Below, one piece after another: positions 18,417 through 28,017 of a DNA stretch of 45,043 nt (position 1 is its first letter; each line of letters begins with the position of its first letter). The notes under the pieces are model-generated. The model searched no databases. It was not told where the DNA came from and saw nothing but the letters and a program-made list of their open reading frames with translations. The position numbers and the translations under genes were made by a program. Source of the DNA: Thermotogae bacterium. GTDB taxonomy: Bacteria; Thermotogota; Thermotogae; UBA12178. The stretch covers positions 1 through 45,043 of the forward strand of contig JAGGZV010000011.1 in the NCBI GenBank assembly GCA_021161835.1, written 5' to 3'.

Positions 18417-19079
18417 TCACCTCCAAAAGATTTGATTCATGAGGTTTATGATTATCAAATTTGTTACCATGGCCAGGACGAAACTTACCAGAAACTCCTG
18501 CCTTCTTTCCGCATACAAAAACCATGATACCAAAACCCCCACTGTCAAACTCGCCACGCCCAGTGGCCACCAGATGATGTGCACAAATGGTGATGAACCC
18601 CTGAACAGGTACCCTATCCAGTCTCTGGAATAATAGTTACTGTTTTTGTATCCAAAACCTATGTACGCCAGTATACCGAAAACGTACGCATCCAGTACTG
18701 CCAGTATCAACAACAGAACCATCGAATCACTTATCCAAAATGAGCCTGCTTGCAAATAAATAGATGCTACAATTATTGTTATTAAATGCAATAACTGATC
18801 GAACAAGTAATATCCAACCTTTTTCACCCATCCATACTTTAGACTCAACTTGACCTTCAAAAGATCTATGAAAAAATGCGCCACTACGATGAGCCCCACC
18901 ACGATCATAACGGAAGAATTGATACCAGGTAGCAGAAATAGCACATGACTTAAACCCACCAACAAGACATGAAAAAGCAAAACACCGAAACGTCTCTCCT
19001 TATTTTTGGCAATATAACCATTTTGCAGTACAAAATCTCCTACCAAATGTCCAAGATACAGATGCAGCAGTCCAGACAT
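18417..19079 (-). CDS. DUF3307 membrane protein
   Basis: 220-aa polytopic membrane protein with about six hydrophobic segments. It starts with the DUF3307 signature LGHLVGDFVLQNGYIAKNK and contains HFFIDLLKVKL and LFDQLLHLITI, whose conserved His/Asp residues sit in or near membrane segments. The function of the family is not established. It lies 3 nt after the degenerate HD-GYP gene and 6 nt before the FecR-barrel gene, so it is translated as part of the signalling cluster. A role connected with the envelope is only inferred from position. Confidence 0.8.
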   Translation of the reverse strand: MSGLLHLYLGHLVGDFVLQNGYIAKNKERRFGVLLFHVLLVGLSHVLFLLPGINSSVMIVVGLIVVAHFFIDLLKVKLSLKYGWVKKVGYYLFDQLLHLITIIVASIYLQAGSFWISDSMVLLLILAVLDAYVFGILAYIGFGYKNSNYYSRDWIGYLFRGSSPFVHIIWWPLGVASLTVGVLVSWFLYAERRQEFLVSFVLAMVTNLIIINLMNQIFWR

Positions 19080-19082
19080 TTT

Positions 19083-20393
19083 TTACCCTCCAGTACCTTT
19101 AATTACATTCTCCAGGATCTTCACCAGCCGCGGATCGAATTTATTGCTCTCTTTTATGAGAGATAACGCCTCAGCAAGCTCCAGCTTTCTTCTATATGGC
19201 CTTTCTTCTGTCATGGCACAGAATGCATCCAACAGTCCAATTATTCTAGCATGTAGAGGAATGTTCTCGCCTGCCAGTCCCTCAGGATAACCTGAACCGT
19301 CCCAGCGTTCATGATGATACTTGACCGCCTTTAAAACTCCTTCCGAAACTCCCTCAACCTGCTGAAGAATTTCTTCGCCGAAGATCACATGCTTTTTTAT
19401 TTCTTCCCATTCCTCCTCACTGAGTGATCCCTTCTTGTTGAGTATTCTATCACTGACGCCTATCTTGCCCACATCGAAAACCAATGCTGCCAGCTTCAGA
19501 TCCTCCAGTTCTTCACCTTCTATTCCAAGCATCCCTGCCATTTTCACAGCCAGCTCATGAACTCTCTTCGAATGATCGATGGCCCCTCTTGTTCTTGCAT
19601 TGGTAGCCTCAACGAGAGCAGCAAGCGCATCGTTCAATATTTGCTTTATCTGCCATTGAATTATACTGTTTTCGATTATCACGCCTATGGTCTTCCCCAA
19701 GCTGGAGATCAAAATGAGATCATCCAGCGAGAAGCTCCCCGGTTTATTTATAAATTCCATGGCACCAATGGTTCCGTACCGCCCCACTACGGGTATGGCC
19801 ATCACATTGCTCACAGGATAATACTCATAAAATCCATCGAAATGTTGTGGATGCTTCGAGACATCGTCGACCAGTATTGGACACGACATCTTGACGACCA
19901 GGCCAACCAAACTCGCATCAACGGGTACCCTCTGTCCTTCTATCCTCTCGCCAGCACCCCTGTAGGCCACATAACACTCCAGATATTTTCTATCCTGTTC
20001 GTCCCAGAAGAAGAAAGCTCCAGCTTCCGCATCCAGTATGCCCGCGAACATCTCCAGGGTAACTTTTATTAGCTCTTTTGGATTCTCTAGATATTTACCA
20101 AGGGTGGTTATCATGGAAATCAATTGATCCAGCTTTACTTCAGGGATCGGTTCTTCCAGTCCCAGATGCTCCATGAGCATCCATCGAAATGAACCCAGCA
20201 CATCAAAATCAACAGGTACTAAAGCAGCATACAATTCTATGACTCCTCTATTCCCGAGATTTTCCTGCAATATCAGATTCTCACGTGCTCCTTTGCGCCC
20301 GAACTTTTTGCCGTCTATTTCCACATACAGGTTCATTCCTCTGGACTCGAAATAGGAGACGTTGTTATGAATGATCTCCTCCAGTCTGGTCAT
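19083..20393 (-). CDS. GAF/HD-GYP-like protein with a broken HD motif
   Basis: 436 aa, laid out like the neighbouring HD-GYP protein: N-terminal region, GAF domain (about 105-245: DAEAGAFFFWDEQDRKYLE, IPVVGRYGTIGAMEFIN), then an HD-GYP-like domain. The GYP half is well kept (KYHHERWDGSGYPEGLAG), but the HD motif reads LVFDVGKIGV: Phe306 (codon TTC) replaces the metal-ligand histidine. Asp307 and the earlier DHSKRVHELA are kept. It is probably impaired as a phosphodiesterase, or acts as a ligand-binding or regulatory protein. The start overlaps the upstream cyclase gene by 29 bp, suggesting the two are made together. Confidence 0.88.
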   Translation of the reverse strand: MTRLEEIIHNNVSYFESRGMNLYVEIDGKKFGRKGARENLILQENLGNRGVIELYAALVPVDFDVLGSFRWMLMEHLGLEEPIPEVKLDQLISMITTLGKYLENPKELIKVTLEMFAGILDAEAGAFFFWDEQDRKYLECYVAYRGAGERIEGQRVPVDASLVGLVVKMSCPILVDDVSKHPQHFDGFYEYYPVSNVMAIPVVGRYGTIGAMEFINKPGSFSLDDLILISSLGKTIGVIIENSIIQWQIKQILNDALAALVEATNARTRGAIDHSKRVHELAVKMAGMLGIEGEELEDLKLAALVFDVGKIGVSDRILNKKGSLSEEEWEEIKKHVIFGEEILQQVEGVSEGVLKAVKYHHERWDGSGYPEGLAGENIPLHARIIGLLDAFCAMTEERPYRRKLELAEALSLIKESNKFDPRLVKILENVIKGTGG

Positions 20394-22347
20394 CTCCTTC
20401 TCTCCTTCCTCTCAGAGAATACAGATTCAACGCCACCGATTTACCTTTCACGTTGAATTCCCCCACGTATTCGAACAGGAACCCATCACCAGCTGCCCTT
20501 ACCACCTCATCTGAGACCAGGATTTCTGCATCAACTTTGCGTGTTAAGGATTCAATACGCGATGCAGTGTTCACCGTATCACCTATAACCGTGTAATCCA
20601 TCCTGAACGGTGCTCCTATGTTTCCAACGACGGCTTCACCTTTATGAATCCCTATACCGCTGTCCAGGGAGAGATTATCACCGTATCGTGCCTTCAACTT
20701 TTCATTGAGCTCTTTCAGTTCTTTACGCATATCCAGAGCACAATTCAACGCCCTTTCAACCTCATCACCGTAGGATATTGGAGCACCGAATACCGCCATT
20801 ATGGCATCCCCAACGAATTTGTCTATGGTTCCGCCATATCGATTCCTTATCACATCTGCCATAGCGGTGAGATACTCATTGAGCACCGAAACAACTACCT
20901 CCGGATCCTTGCTCTCGCTGAAAGCAGTGAATCCTTTGACATCGGAAAATAAAACGACTATGTCCTTCTTTTCTCCTCCCAGCTTTATCTCTCCTTGTTT
21001 TACCAGTACATCTGCCACGGTATCGGGAACATACCGGTAGAAGAATTCACGAAGCTTCTTCTTTTCTGCGTATTCTCTGTAAAAATTAGAAGTTATATTC
21101 ACAGTGGAAAGCACCACACCTGCCATAACGGGATAGAAGGTATCGACCCATATGTGATTGAGAAACATGTAATAACTGAGAAAGACATATATCACCGTAA
21201 CCGATAACGAGAGGAAGTTGAGCCATGTTTTCGAGAAGGATGAAAGCAAATTGGCAGTGAGTACAACCAAAAAAACCAGTAATAAACGCAAGTAAAAGGG
21301 GATACGTACCAGGGTGTCACCCCTTATGAAATTCTCTATGGCTGTTGCGTGTATCATCACTCCGGCGGTGTTCGGATTGAAAGGTGTGGATCGAAGATCG
21401 TACAGTCCTTTGGCACTCGTAGTATATCCCAGCAGAACCACCTTATCTTTGACCAGTTTTTCCAGATCTACATTGCCGTAAGTCACCTCGTAGAAGGGAT
21501 ACTCAGGAAAGATCTTGTCGCCGTAGTACCACAGATGAAATATACCATTCATATCGAATCGTACGGTACGATTTCCCACATAGACAAGCCTTTTCTTAAA
21601 ATCCACTATCATGTTACGCGGATCAACATCCTCGTACAGTGCGAAGGCTATCAAATCCATATGAGGTAGATAACCCGACAACAACCCCTTTTCCTCAGAC
21701 CATATCTCTTTTATGAACAACGGAAGATTACGTACCACAGCATCCACATCCAGTTCGCCGATCTCAAAAGCGGCTGATGGAACAGCGGAAGAGAACCTGG
21801 CAATGGGCGGGATAATTTTGTAGACACTTATAGGCATGATAGTAGCAGCGTACTCAAAATTCTTCATTTTAAAAGCATAATTCAGATAGTACGTGTTCCC
21901 GTCCAAATCCTTTTTCATCTTTTCCGGATAGCTCTCGTAGGTTTCCCTGTCGAACACCATATAAGTACCAAGAACGACCTTTTTATTACGCAACAACACG
22001 CTGGCCAGATAGAGATCACTCTTCGGATTGGTTTCATCGGGTGTGGTGAAAGAAACATCGAAAGCGACAGCTTTTGCACCTGCTGCCAGCACTTTGCCTA
22101 TGAAACGCCCATAATGATGTCTTTGCCACGGCCATTCATCGTGTTTGAAAACCGACATCTTTGCCAGAGAATCTTCATCTATACCAACTATAACCACATG
22201 AGGATCGATATGCTCTGTACCCCTCACATTGTATCGGAGGTCAAGTGTCTTCAGTTCGAATATCTCTATCCACGGGTTACCAAACCTGTAAGCTAGAAAA
22301 TAAACGAGCACCAGCGCAAAAGCTATGATCCACGAAATCTTACGCAA
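20365..22347 (-). CDS. CHASE2-domain class III adenylate cyclase
   Basis: 660 aa. An N-terminal membrane anchor (WIIAFALVLVYFLAYRF) is followed by an extracytoplasmic CHASE2 sensor domain (about 25-335; VVIVGIDEDSLAK, AVAFDVSFTTPDE, DKVVLLGYTTSAKGLYD), three membrane helices (about 345-420) and a class III cyclase domain (about 450-650). Metal-binding aspartates lie in LFSDVKGF and KFVGDAIMAVFG. DYTVIGDTVNTASRIES carries the adenine-specifying and transition-state residues, so ATP is the likely substrate and cAMP the product. Start is TTG 22347, with GAGGAGGTGAAG just upstream. The gap to the preceding L,D-transpeptidase gene (72 bp) holds a small AACTC/GAGTT hairpin. Confidence 0.88.
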   Translation of the reverse strand: MRKISWIIAFALVLVYFLAYRFGNPWIEIFELKTLDLRYNVRGTEHIDPHVVIVGIDEDSLAKMSVFKHDEWPWQRHHYGRFIGKVLAAGAKAVAFDVSFTTPDETNPKSDLYLASVLLRNKKVVLGTYMVFDRETYESYPEKMKKDLDGNTYYLNYAFKMKNFEYAATIMPISVYKIIPPIARFSSAVPSAAFEIGELDVDAVVRNLPLFIKEIWSEEKGLLSGYLPHMDLIAFALYEDVDPRNMIVDFKKRLVYVGNRTVRFDMNGIFHLWYYGDKIFPEYPFYEVTYGNVDLEKLVKDKVVLLGYTTSAKGLYDLRSTPFNPNTAGVMIHATAIENFIRGDTLVRIPFYLRLLLVFLVVLTANLLSSFSKTWLNFLSLSVTVIYVFLSYYMFLNHIWVDTFYPVMAGVVLSTVNITSNFYREYAEKKKLREFFYRYVPDTVADVLVKQGEIKLGGEKKDIVVLFSDVKGFTAFSESKDPEVVVSVLNEYLTAMADVIRNRYGGTIDKFVGDAIMAVFGAPISYGDEVERALNCALDMRKELKELNEKLKARYGDNLSLDSGIGIHKGEAVVGNIGAPFRMDYTVIGDTVNTASRIESLTRKVDAEILVSDEVVRAAGDGFLFEYVGEFNVKGKSVALNLYSLRGRREGDDQTGGDHS

Positions 22348-22419
22348 TTCTTCACCTCCTCAAACACCTCACAATGTAAGACCCTCTGAAACTCTTACGA
22401 GTTCTTCGAAAGTCGGGAT

Positions 22420-23700
22420 TCAGGGAACGGTTACCAGATCATTCGAATTTTCCGAATCCCTTATCACATGCACTTTGGTACCCACAGATGCCACATCGAA
22501 GATGATGCCAGCTTGATTATCCATCATACGAATACATCCATGTGAAATGCGCTTACCGATCTCCCATGGTTTAGTTGTACCGTGTATACCGTACCGAGGT
22601 TGTGAAAGCTGGAGCCAGTACGATCCCAGACCATTTATTATGACACCTGGAGGGATATACTCTCCATACCAGTAAAGCGCAGGATTCCTTTCCTTGTAAA
22701 TTATATGATAATCACCCGGGGGTGTAGCATCACTCCTGCCGAGTGCCACGGGGTAAGAAGCTATCACACTATTTCCATACATTAACTGCAATTTGGCTCT
22801 TTTCAGATCTATGATTATCTTCAAGGGCGATTCTGAAAAAGTGACTCTTCCTATTTTCAGTCTTCTACCGGCTATTATGTTGTTCGGATCCACTATGCGG
22901 TTTATCAGCATCAGATACCCAACGGTTGTGTTGAAACGCTTAGCAATATCGTAGAGAGTATCACCGGGTTTGACAAGATAGTACTTCGGTTCAAGAAATT
23001 GTATTTTTGCTTCAACTGGTAATCCACCCACAGGGAAAAGATAACCTGCAAGCACCCGTGCATCAAGTTTCCTATCGAAGCTCAAGAAAGGTCCGACGAT
23101 TTTGAAACGAAAACTGTGCTTGCCATCATCGAAATCTTTTTTGAAGCTACAGAAAAACGTTCCATCGTAGTGAAGAACGTTCACATTTAGAGGTTTACCA
23201 TCAACGTAAACTTCCTCTATTTTGAAAGGTTTTGACAATTCACCAACGATGTAGTGTATAAAACCGTCTTTGTCTTTATCGGAAAACACGAGTATCTTCA
23301 ACTTACGAGGAACAACGTTCGAAAGTTCAAGATACGGTCTGTTAACATTCTTAACGCTGGCACCATTCATCCTGCTATCCAGCACGTTCTTGCCCCATAT
23401 AACGAATTGATATCTTCCAAATACTTTGAGATCATCTTCAGCTATTTTCATTTTATATACCAGGTTAGTGGCGTCCACAAGTTCAGGACGGCTCTTTATC
23501 CCTGCATGTATTATGAGTACATTAGGAGGGAATTTCGGTGTATAAAGGGGCACAACTCGAAAGACAAAAGAAGTGGAGCTGGCGTCCAGTATTTCCACCT
23601 CATGATCAAACCCCATTGCACCTGAGATAATCGCAAAGAAGATTAAGAATATTGAAGGCAACATCAACCTTATTACTTTTCGGTATCTTGTGCTCGCCAT
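22420..23700 (-). CDS. LysM and L,D-transpeptidase (YkuD) protein
   Basis: 426 aa with an N-terminal hydrophobic export signal (LMLPSIFLIFFAIISG). A LysM peptidoglycan-binding motif lies at about 248-292 (VKPGDTLYDIAKRFNTTVGY). The YkuD catalytic domain covers about 298-420, with the active-site signature HGTTKPWEIGKRISHGCIRM, including the catalytic His and Cys. It should form 3-3 crosslinks in peptidoglycan or attach proteins to it. The preceding ~200 residues are beta-rich and unassigned. The ATG at 23700 overlaps the end of coaBC by 95 bp, unusually long; a later ATG at 23664 still overlaps by 59 bp. Confidence 0.9.
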   Translation of the reverse strand: MASTRYRKVIRLMLPSIFLIFFAIISGAMGFDHEVEILDASSTSFVFRVVPLYTPKFPPNVLIIHAGIKSRPELVDATNLVYKMKIAEDDLKVFGRYQFVIWGKNVLDSRMNGASVKNVNRPYLELSNVVPRKLKILVFSDKDKDGFIHYIVGELSKPFKIEEVYVDGKPLNVNVLHYDGTFFCSFKKDFDDGKHSFRFKIVGPFLSFDRKLDARVLAGYLFPVGGLPVEAKIQFLEPKYYLVKPGDTLYDIAKRFNTTVGYLMLINRIVDPNNIIAGRRLKIGRVTFSESPLKIIIDLKRAKLQLMYGNSVIASYPVALGRSDATPPGDYHIIYKERNPALYWYGEYIPPGVIINGLGSYWLQLSQPRYGIHGTTKPWEIGKRISHGCIRMMDNQAGIIFDVASVGTKVHVIRDSENSNDLVTVP

Positions 23701-24814
23701 CTTTACTTATGATCACCACCTCGTTTTTCTCGCTCCCAAAACCTATATCCCTCCTGGATACATCGTTCACCACTACCATATCAAGATTCTTTTCAAACAA
23801 CTTTTTCCGGGCATTTTCGAGATGATTCTCAGTTTCCGCAGCGAATCCCACCACAAATTTGTCCGTATAACGCCGTGCGATTTCCTTCAGTATATCCACC
23901 GTCCTGTGAAGCTCCAGTGTCATGATCTCCTCATCTTTTTTTATTTTACACTTTGAAGGATTGGGTATCGTGTAATCTGCCACTGCAGCGGCCATTATGA
24001 TCACATCCATATCTTCAATATGCTCCATAATCTTTTTATACATCTCCCCGGCACTCTCAACCCTTTCCAGTTTTACACCAGGAGGTGGAGAAATTTCAAC
24101 GGGACCGCTGATCAAATACACGTCTGCACCCATCCATCGTGCTACCCTGGCCAATGCGAATCCCATCTTACCACTCGAAGGGTTGGAAATGAAACGCACA
24201 GGATCTATGTATTCTCTCGTAGGACCCGCAGTAATTAGGATCTTCTTCCCTTCCAATCTCTTTTCAACAAAAGCAGAACGTATCTCATCGAGCACCTCGT
24301 CAACTTCTGGAAACCGTCCCTTGCCTTTTTCTCCACAGGCCAGGTGACCTTCGGCAGGTTCCACCACTTTCCAACCACCGGCACGCAATTTTTCAATATT
24401 TTCCTGCACAACAGGGTTATAGTACATTCTTACGTTCATAGAAGGTACCAGCAACTTCCTCTGTCCCTGATAAACTACCGAGCACAAAGTAAGCAAATTA
24501 TCGGCGATACCATGTGCGATCTTGGCTATGGTGTTGGCGGTGGCAGGAGCAACAACAAAAACTTCTGCCCATTTCGAGAGTTCAATATGGGGTATCCAGC
24601 CTGCATAAACTTCATTGATATCCGTAAAAACCTCACACGAAGCTATCGATGAAAAAACATCCGGAGAGATCATTTCAACAGCTGCCGGGGTCATGATCAC
24701 CTTCAATTCTGCTCCAGACTTTCTCAAATCGCTTGCCAATTGTACTGTTTTGCATATCGCTATACCCCCACATATACCCAACAGTACTTTTCTGCCTTCC
24801 AACACCTCCGGCAT
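23606..24814 (-). CDS. coaBC: Bifunctional phosphopantothenoylcysteine decarboxylase / phosphopantothenate-cysteine ligase
   Basis: 402-aa fusion catalysing two steps of coenzyme A synthesis. The N-terminal CoaC flavoprotein (1-180) has GICGGIAICKTVQLASDL, the catalytic-His motif HIELSKWAE, NTIAKIAHGIADNLL, PSMNVRMY and the flexible-loop cysteine in LACGEKGKGRF. The C-terminal CoaB ligase (about 188-395) has ITAGPTREYIDPVRFISN, SSGKMGFALA, AAAVADY and NDVSRRDIGF. It follows rpoZ by 4 bp, which matches the common rpoZ-coaBC order in bacteria. The 3' end is overlapped by the L,D-transpeptidase start. Confidence 0.96.
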   Translation of the reverse strand: MPEVLEGRKVLLGICGGIAICKTVQLASDLRKSGAELKVIMTPAAVEMISPDVFSSIASCEVFTDINEVYAGWIPHIELSKWAEVFVVAPATANTIAKIAHGIADNLLTLCSVVYQGQRKLLVPSMNVRMYYNPVVQENIEKLRAGGWKVVEPAEGHLACGEKGKGRFPEVDEVLDEIRSAFVEKRLEGKKILITAGPTREYIDPVRFISNPSSGKMGFALARVARWMGADVYLISGPVEISPPPGVKLERVESAGEMYKKIMEHIEDMDVIIMAAAVADYTIPNPSKCKIKKDEEIMTLELHRTVDILKEIARRYTDKFVVGFAAETENHLENARKKLFEKNLDMVVVNDVSRRDIGFGSEKNEVVIISKDGEHKIPKSNKVDVAFNILNLLCDYLRCNGV

Positions 24815-24818
24815 GTTA

Positions 24819-25052
24819 TCACTTCACATCCGGGATCAGAACTCTCAACATCTCCTCGTTCTTTATAACCACCTTGCCCTCCTCAAGTTCCTTCAACGCT
24901 ACGGACACCATGTTGTTATCGGGTGTTTTCACGGTCGGACGTGCGAAATCATTCAACGCTTCTGCACGCCTTGCAACTGCCATAGGTATAGCATACTTGA
25001 AGGGTATCTTCTTCAAAAGATTGTCATAGTTTATAGGGGGTCTCAACATCAT
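24819..25052 (-). CDS. rpoZ: RNA polymerase omega subunit
   Basis: 77 aa. The segment [25 protein letters not shown] matches the conserved helical core of omega, which binds and stabilises the beta-prime subunit of RNA polymerase. [13 protein letters not shown] is the second conserved helix. The short length is typical for Thermotogota. The gene sits between rng and coaBC; the position before coaBC supports the call. A well placed GGAGGTG precedes the ATG. Confidence 0.85.
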   Translation of the reverse strand: MMLRPPINYDNLLKKIPFKYAIPMAVARRAEALNDFARPTVKTPDNNMVSVALKELEEGKVVIKNEEMLRVLIPDVK

Positions 25053-25063
25053 TACACACCTCC

Positions 25064-26467
25064 TTACTCCACACTTATTTCATAACCTCTGGGATCCCTG
25101 TAAGTGAATCTGACCTCAAGTTTTTTGCCTAGCTCTCTTTCCAGTCTTCTTATTTCCGAGGGTAACAGATAACCCGATAGATTCTGGAAAACGTTGATCT
25201 TCACCTTCCTTATCTTTCCATCGCCTCTGTAACGTTTCAACTCTTTCAACAATTTCATGTAGATCATCTTTGGACTGATAACACGACCTGTCCCCATACA
25301 TATGGGACACCTTATAGTGAGCGAGGCATCCAGCGATCGCTTGGTTCTCTTCCTGGTTATTTCCAGTAAACCCAGCTTCGTGAATCCTTCTATCCGCACC
25401 TTGCCTTTATCGCGTGCAGTTTCCCTTTCCAGAATATCTACGTATTCTTCTTCATTCACCGTTCCAGCATCGCCCCTTATGAAATCCACCAATATTATGC
25501 CACCTATATTTCTCAAACGCAACTGTCTGGCTATCTCTTTCGCCGCCTCCAGATTGGTTCGATGTGCCGCCTCATCCAGATTGTATCCTGTTACGTTACT
25601 TGCCGTATTAACATCTATAACCGTCATAGCCTCCGTATGATCCACCACTATGTTCCCACCTGAAGGAAGAGACACCACCCTTCCCAGAAGTTCTTCCATC
25701 TGACTGTATATGTTGAAAATCTCGAATGCATCAGAATCTATTATTCTCATCCTGAAATCCAATCCCATTTTTTCGCGTAATTTGAACAGCTTATCGCCGA
25801 TTCCTGGAGAATCGTACACGATTTCCTTCACCGCGTTATCACAACGTTCACGCATAATGTAGCTTATCAAATCTGGCTTTTCGTGAATGAGCTGCGGTTT
25901 CTTCAAACGCTTGAATTTCTTTACGATCTCTTCCCACTTTTCTACAAGTTCCTCAAATTCCTGGATTATAACAGAATCACCGATGCCCTCTGACAGTGTT
26001 CTAAAAATAACCCCTCCATACTTTGTTAGAGTCTTTCCCAGCTTCTTCAAACGCTGTCTTTCACCGGGATCGGCAATTTTTCTGGAAATACCTATAACCT
26101 TTTTAAAAGGAAGATATATGACGTATCTTCCAACCAGATTGACAAAGGTCGTTATCTGTGCTCCCTTACCATCACGTGGATCTTTTTTCACCTGCACCAG
26201 AACTTTACTGCCTTTATTCAACATTGTACCTTTCTGTACGTCCTTGAAACGCAAAAAGGCATTTTTACCCGTTCCTATGTTAACGAAATACGCTTCTAAT
26301 GAAGGAATCACATTTTCCACACGTCCCAGATATATGTTACCCATTATGCTGGCTTCCTCAATATCCTCAAAGAAAAGCTCCACCAGCTCTCCATTCTCCA
26401 GTATCGCTATGCGAATCTCGCTCTCCTTTTCGCTCATCACTATTATCTTTTCAACCTCAGAGTTCAC
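25064..26467 (-). CDS. rng: Ribonuclease G/E family endoribonuclease
   Basis: 467 aa. An S1 RNA-binding domain (about 35-125: [22 protein letters not shown]) is embedded in the RNase H-like and 5'-sensor regions. The DNase I-like catalytic domain carries the two metal-binding aspartates in VIDVNTAS and [11 protein letters not shown]. The zinc-link motif CPICMGTG near residue 385 supports dimer/tetramer formation. RNase E's long C-terminal degradosome scaffold is absent, so RNase G is the better name. Likely functions are rRNA maturation and mRNA turnover. Start GTG 26467 has AAAGGAATGG upstream; an internal ATG ten codons on is an alternative. Confidence 0.93.
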   Translation of the reverse strand: MNSEVEKIIVMSEKESEIRIAILENGELVELFFEDIEEASIMGNIYLGRVENVIPSLEAYFVNIGTGKNAFLRFKDVQKGTMLNKGSKVLVQVKKDPRDGKGAQITTFVNLVGRYVIYLPFKKVIGISRKIADPGERQRLKKLGKTLTKYGGVIFRTLSEGIGDSVIIQEFEELVEKWEEIVKKFKRLKKPQLIHEKPDLISYIMRERCDNAVKEIVYDSPGIGDKLFKLREKMGLDFRMRIIDSDAFEIFNIYSQMEELLGRVVSLPSGGNIVVDHTEAMTVIDVNTASNVTGYNLDEAAHRTNLEAAKEIARQLRLRNIGGIILVDFIRGDAGTVNEEEYVDILERETARDKGKVRIEGFTKLGLLEITRKRTKRSLDASLTIRCPICMGTGRVISPKMIYMKLLKELKRYRGDGKIRKVKINVFQNLSGYLLPSEIRRLERELGKKLEVRFTYRDPRGYEISVE

Positions 26468-26483
26468 GAAATAACCATTCCTT

Positions 26484-27026
26484 TCACTCCACGAGTTCTA
26501 TCAAACCCAATGATCCATCGTTTCGAACATAAAGAACATTGATGTCACCTGTATCGGCGTTTCTGAAAACGAAGAAACTGTGTCCGAGCAACTTCATTTG
26601 ATCCACGGCCTCTTCCAGGATCATGGGTTTCATCATAAAGCGCTTTCGTTTGGTTATCAGATCCGTTACGTCTTCTTCTTCACTGTCGGGAGAACTCTCA
26701 GCGACTACTTCGCGCCGTGGAGAACCACGTCTACTTCTTTTCTCCCTTATCTCTTTGTAGGACTTTAGCTTTCTCTCAACACTATCCACTACTGTGTCTA
26801 TCAAAGCATAAGGATCATTACCCTGATCTTCAACTCTTATAACCGCATCTGGTACATGTACTGTGAATTCGAACTTGAAGAAACCCCTTTCTTTATCGAA
26901 ACGGGCATCGGCGGATATTATCCGCCCCTCATCGAAAACCCTGTCTATCTTCTCCAGACGTTTGTCCAGGTAATTCCTCATGGCATCTGTCAACTCAAAA
27001 CCTCGAGCCAGAAGCTTGTACTCCAC
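26484..27026 (-). CDS. hpf: Ribosome hibernation promoting factor, long form
   Basis: 180 aa. The N-terminal HPF/RaiA domain (1-100: ARGFELTDAMRNYLDKRLEKI, FTVHVPDAVIRVEDQG, YALIDTVVDSVERKLKSYKE) is joined by a charged linker to the C-terminal dimerisation domain (about 122-178: MKPMILEEAVDQMKLLGHSF, INVLYVRNDGSLGLIEL). Long HPF alone forms 100S ribosome dimers. Start is GTG 27026 with AAAGGAGG 8 nt upstream, lying inside the 3' end of the radical SAM gene (32-bp overlap). Confidence 0.95.
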   Translation of the reverse strand: MEYKLLARGFELTDAMRNYLDKRLEKIDRVFDEGRIISADARFDKERGFFKFEFTVHVPDAVIRVEDQGNDPYALIDTVVDSVERKLKSYKEIREKRSRRGSPRREVVAESSPDSEEEDVTDLITKRKRFMMKPMILEEAVDQMKLLGHSFFVFRNADTGDINVLYVRNDGSLGLIELVE

Positions 27027-28017
27027 GATGCTCTCCTCCTTTCACAACGTTCTCTCTCCTTTTAAACATACAGGCAACTTCATCCTTACCGAAACGGCCG
27101 TTTTTGGCAATGGAATATGCAGGACATCCACCACCACACGATGGAAACAAAGGGCAGTATTCGCATTCATCGTTATTCATCGTTAATCCTCCATAATTCC
27201 ACCATATCTCCGAAAAATCCTGTTCCAAAATGTTACCCATGACGAAATCTTCTTGATACCTGAAATGTCCACAGGGTACAACACGACCATCGTTCAATAT
27301 GGAAGCATGCGAATATCCCGCCGAACATCTCTCGAGTTTTATCGATTCTTCTAGATAAAAGACGATGTTTTCACTTTCCCTTCTCACCACATCATGAATG
27401 TATTTCAAAGCTTCAAACCATTCCTCTACATCCATGTCCAGCACGCTCGCGTTCTCCCTCCCCCTCCCCACGGGCACGAATCTGTCCACATATATTCCGT
27501 GCACCCCTTTATCCTTCATCATACGAACGTATTCACCGAATTCGCGCCAGTTCATTCTGTTCACCACAAAAAGTGGTACCACTTTGAAACCAGCTCTTAC
27601 GAGCAATTCAACTGCATTTAAAGCTTTCTGAAAGGTGCCTGTCCCTCTCACATAATCACATGTTTTCGCACTCGCCCCGTCGATCGAAACACCCAGAACG
27701 AGATCAGGATAAACTTCTTTCAGCTTCCGCACCTTACTTTCGTCCAAAAGAACCCCATTGGTGTTCACCATAACTTTCTGTCCCAGCTTCCTGGCATACT
27801 CAAGAATGTCAAATATATCCTTTCTTATAAACGGTTCACCACCGACTATATCCACAATCTCCACACCGGAGGCATGTAGCTGCCTCAATATACTCTTTAC
27901 CTGTTCTGTACTATACTCCCTTTGATCTTCTCCTCCCCTCGAGTAGCAATGTATACACCTCAACGGACATCGCAAAGTTATCTCAATTTCGACTATGAAT
28001 GGAGCTCTTCGGTTCAT
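26995..28017 (-). CDS. Radical SAM/SPASM domain protein
   Basis: 340 aa. The radical SAM iron-sulfur motif is CPLRCIHC near residue 17-24, followed by VGGEPF (SAM-binding GGE) and NTNGVLL. The C-terminal SPASM region binds auxiliary clusters: CSAGYSHASILNDGRVVPC, then CEYCPLFPSCGGGCPAYS and a last Cys in EVACMF. SPASM proteins usually modify peptides or mature enzymes. No short precursor peptide gene is visible beside it, so the substrate is unknown. It overlaps tatD by 4 bp upstream and hpf by 32 bp downstream, so it is co-translated with both. Confidence 0.88.
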   Translation of the reverse strand: MNRRAPFIVEIEITLRCPLRCIHCYSRGGEDQREYSTEQVKSILRQLHASGVEIVDIVGGEPFIRKDIFDILEYARKLGQKVMVNTNGVLLDESKVRKLKEVYPDLVLGVSIDGASAKTCDYVRGTGTFQKALNAVELLVRAGFKVVPLFVVNRMNWREFGEYVRMMKDKGVHGIYVDRFVPVGRGRENASVLDMDVEEWFEALKYIHDVVRRESENIVFYLEESIKLERCSAGYSHASILNDGRVVPCGHFRYQEDFVMGNILEQDFSEIWWNYGGLTMNNDECEYCPLFPSCGGGCPAYSIAKNGRFGKDEVACMFKRRENVVKGGEHRGVQASGSRF

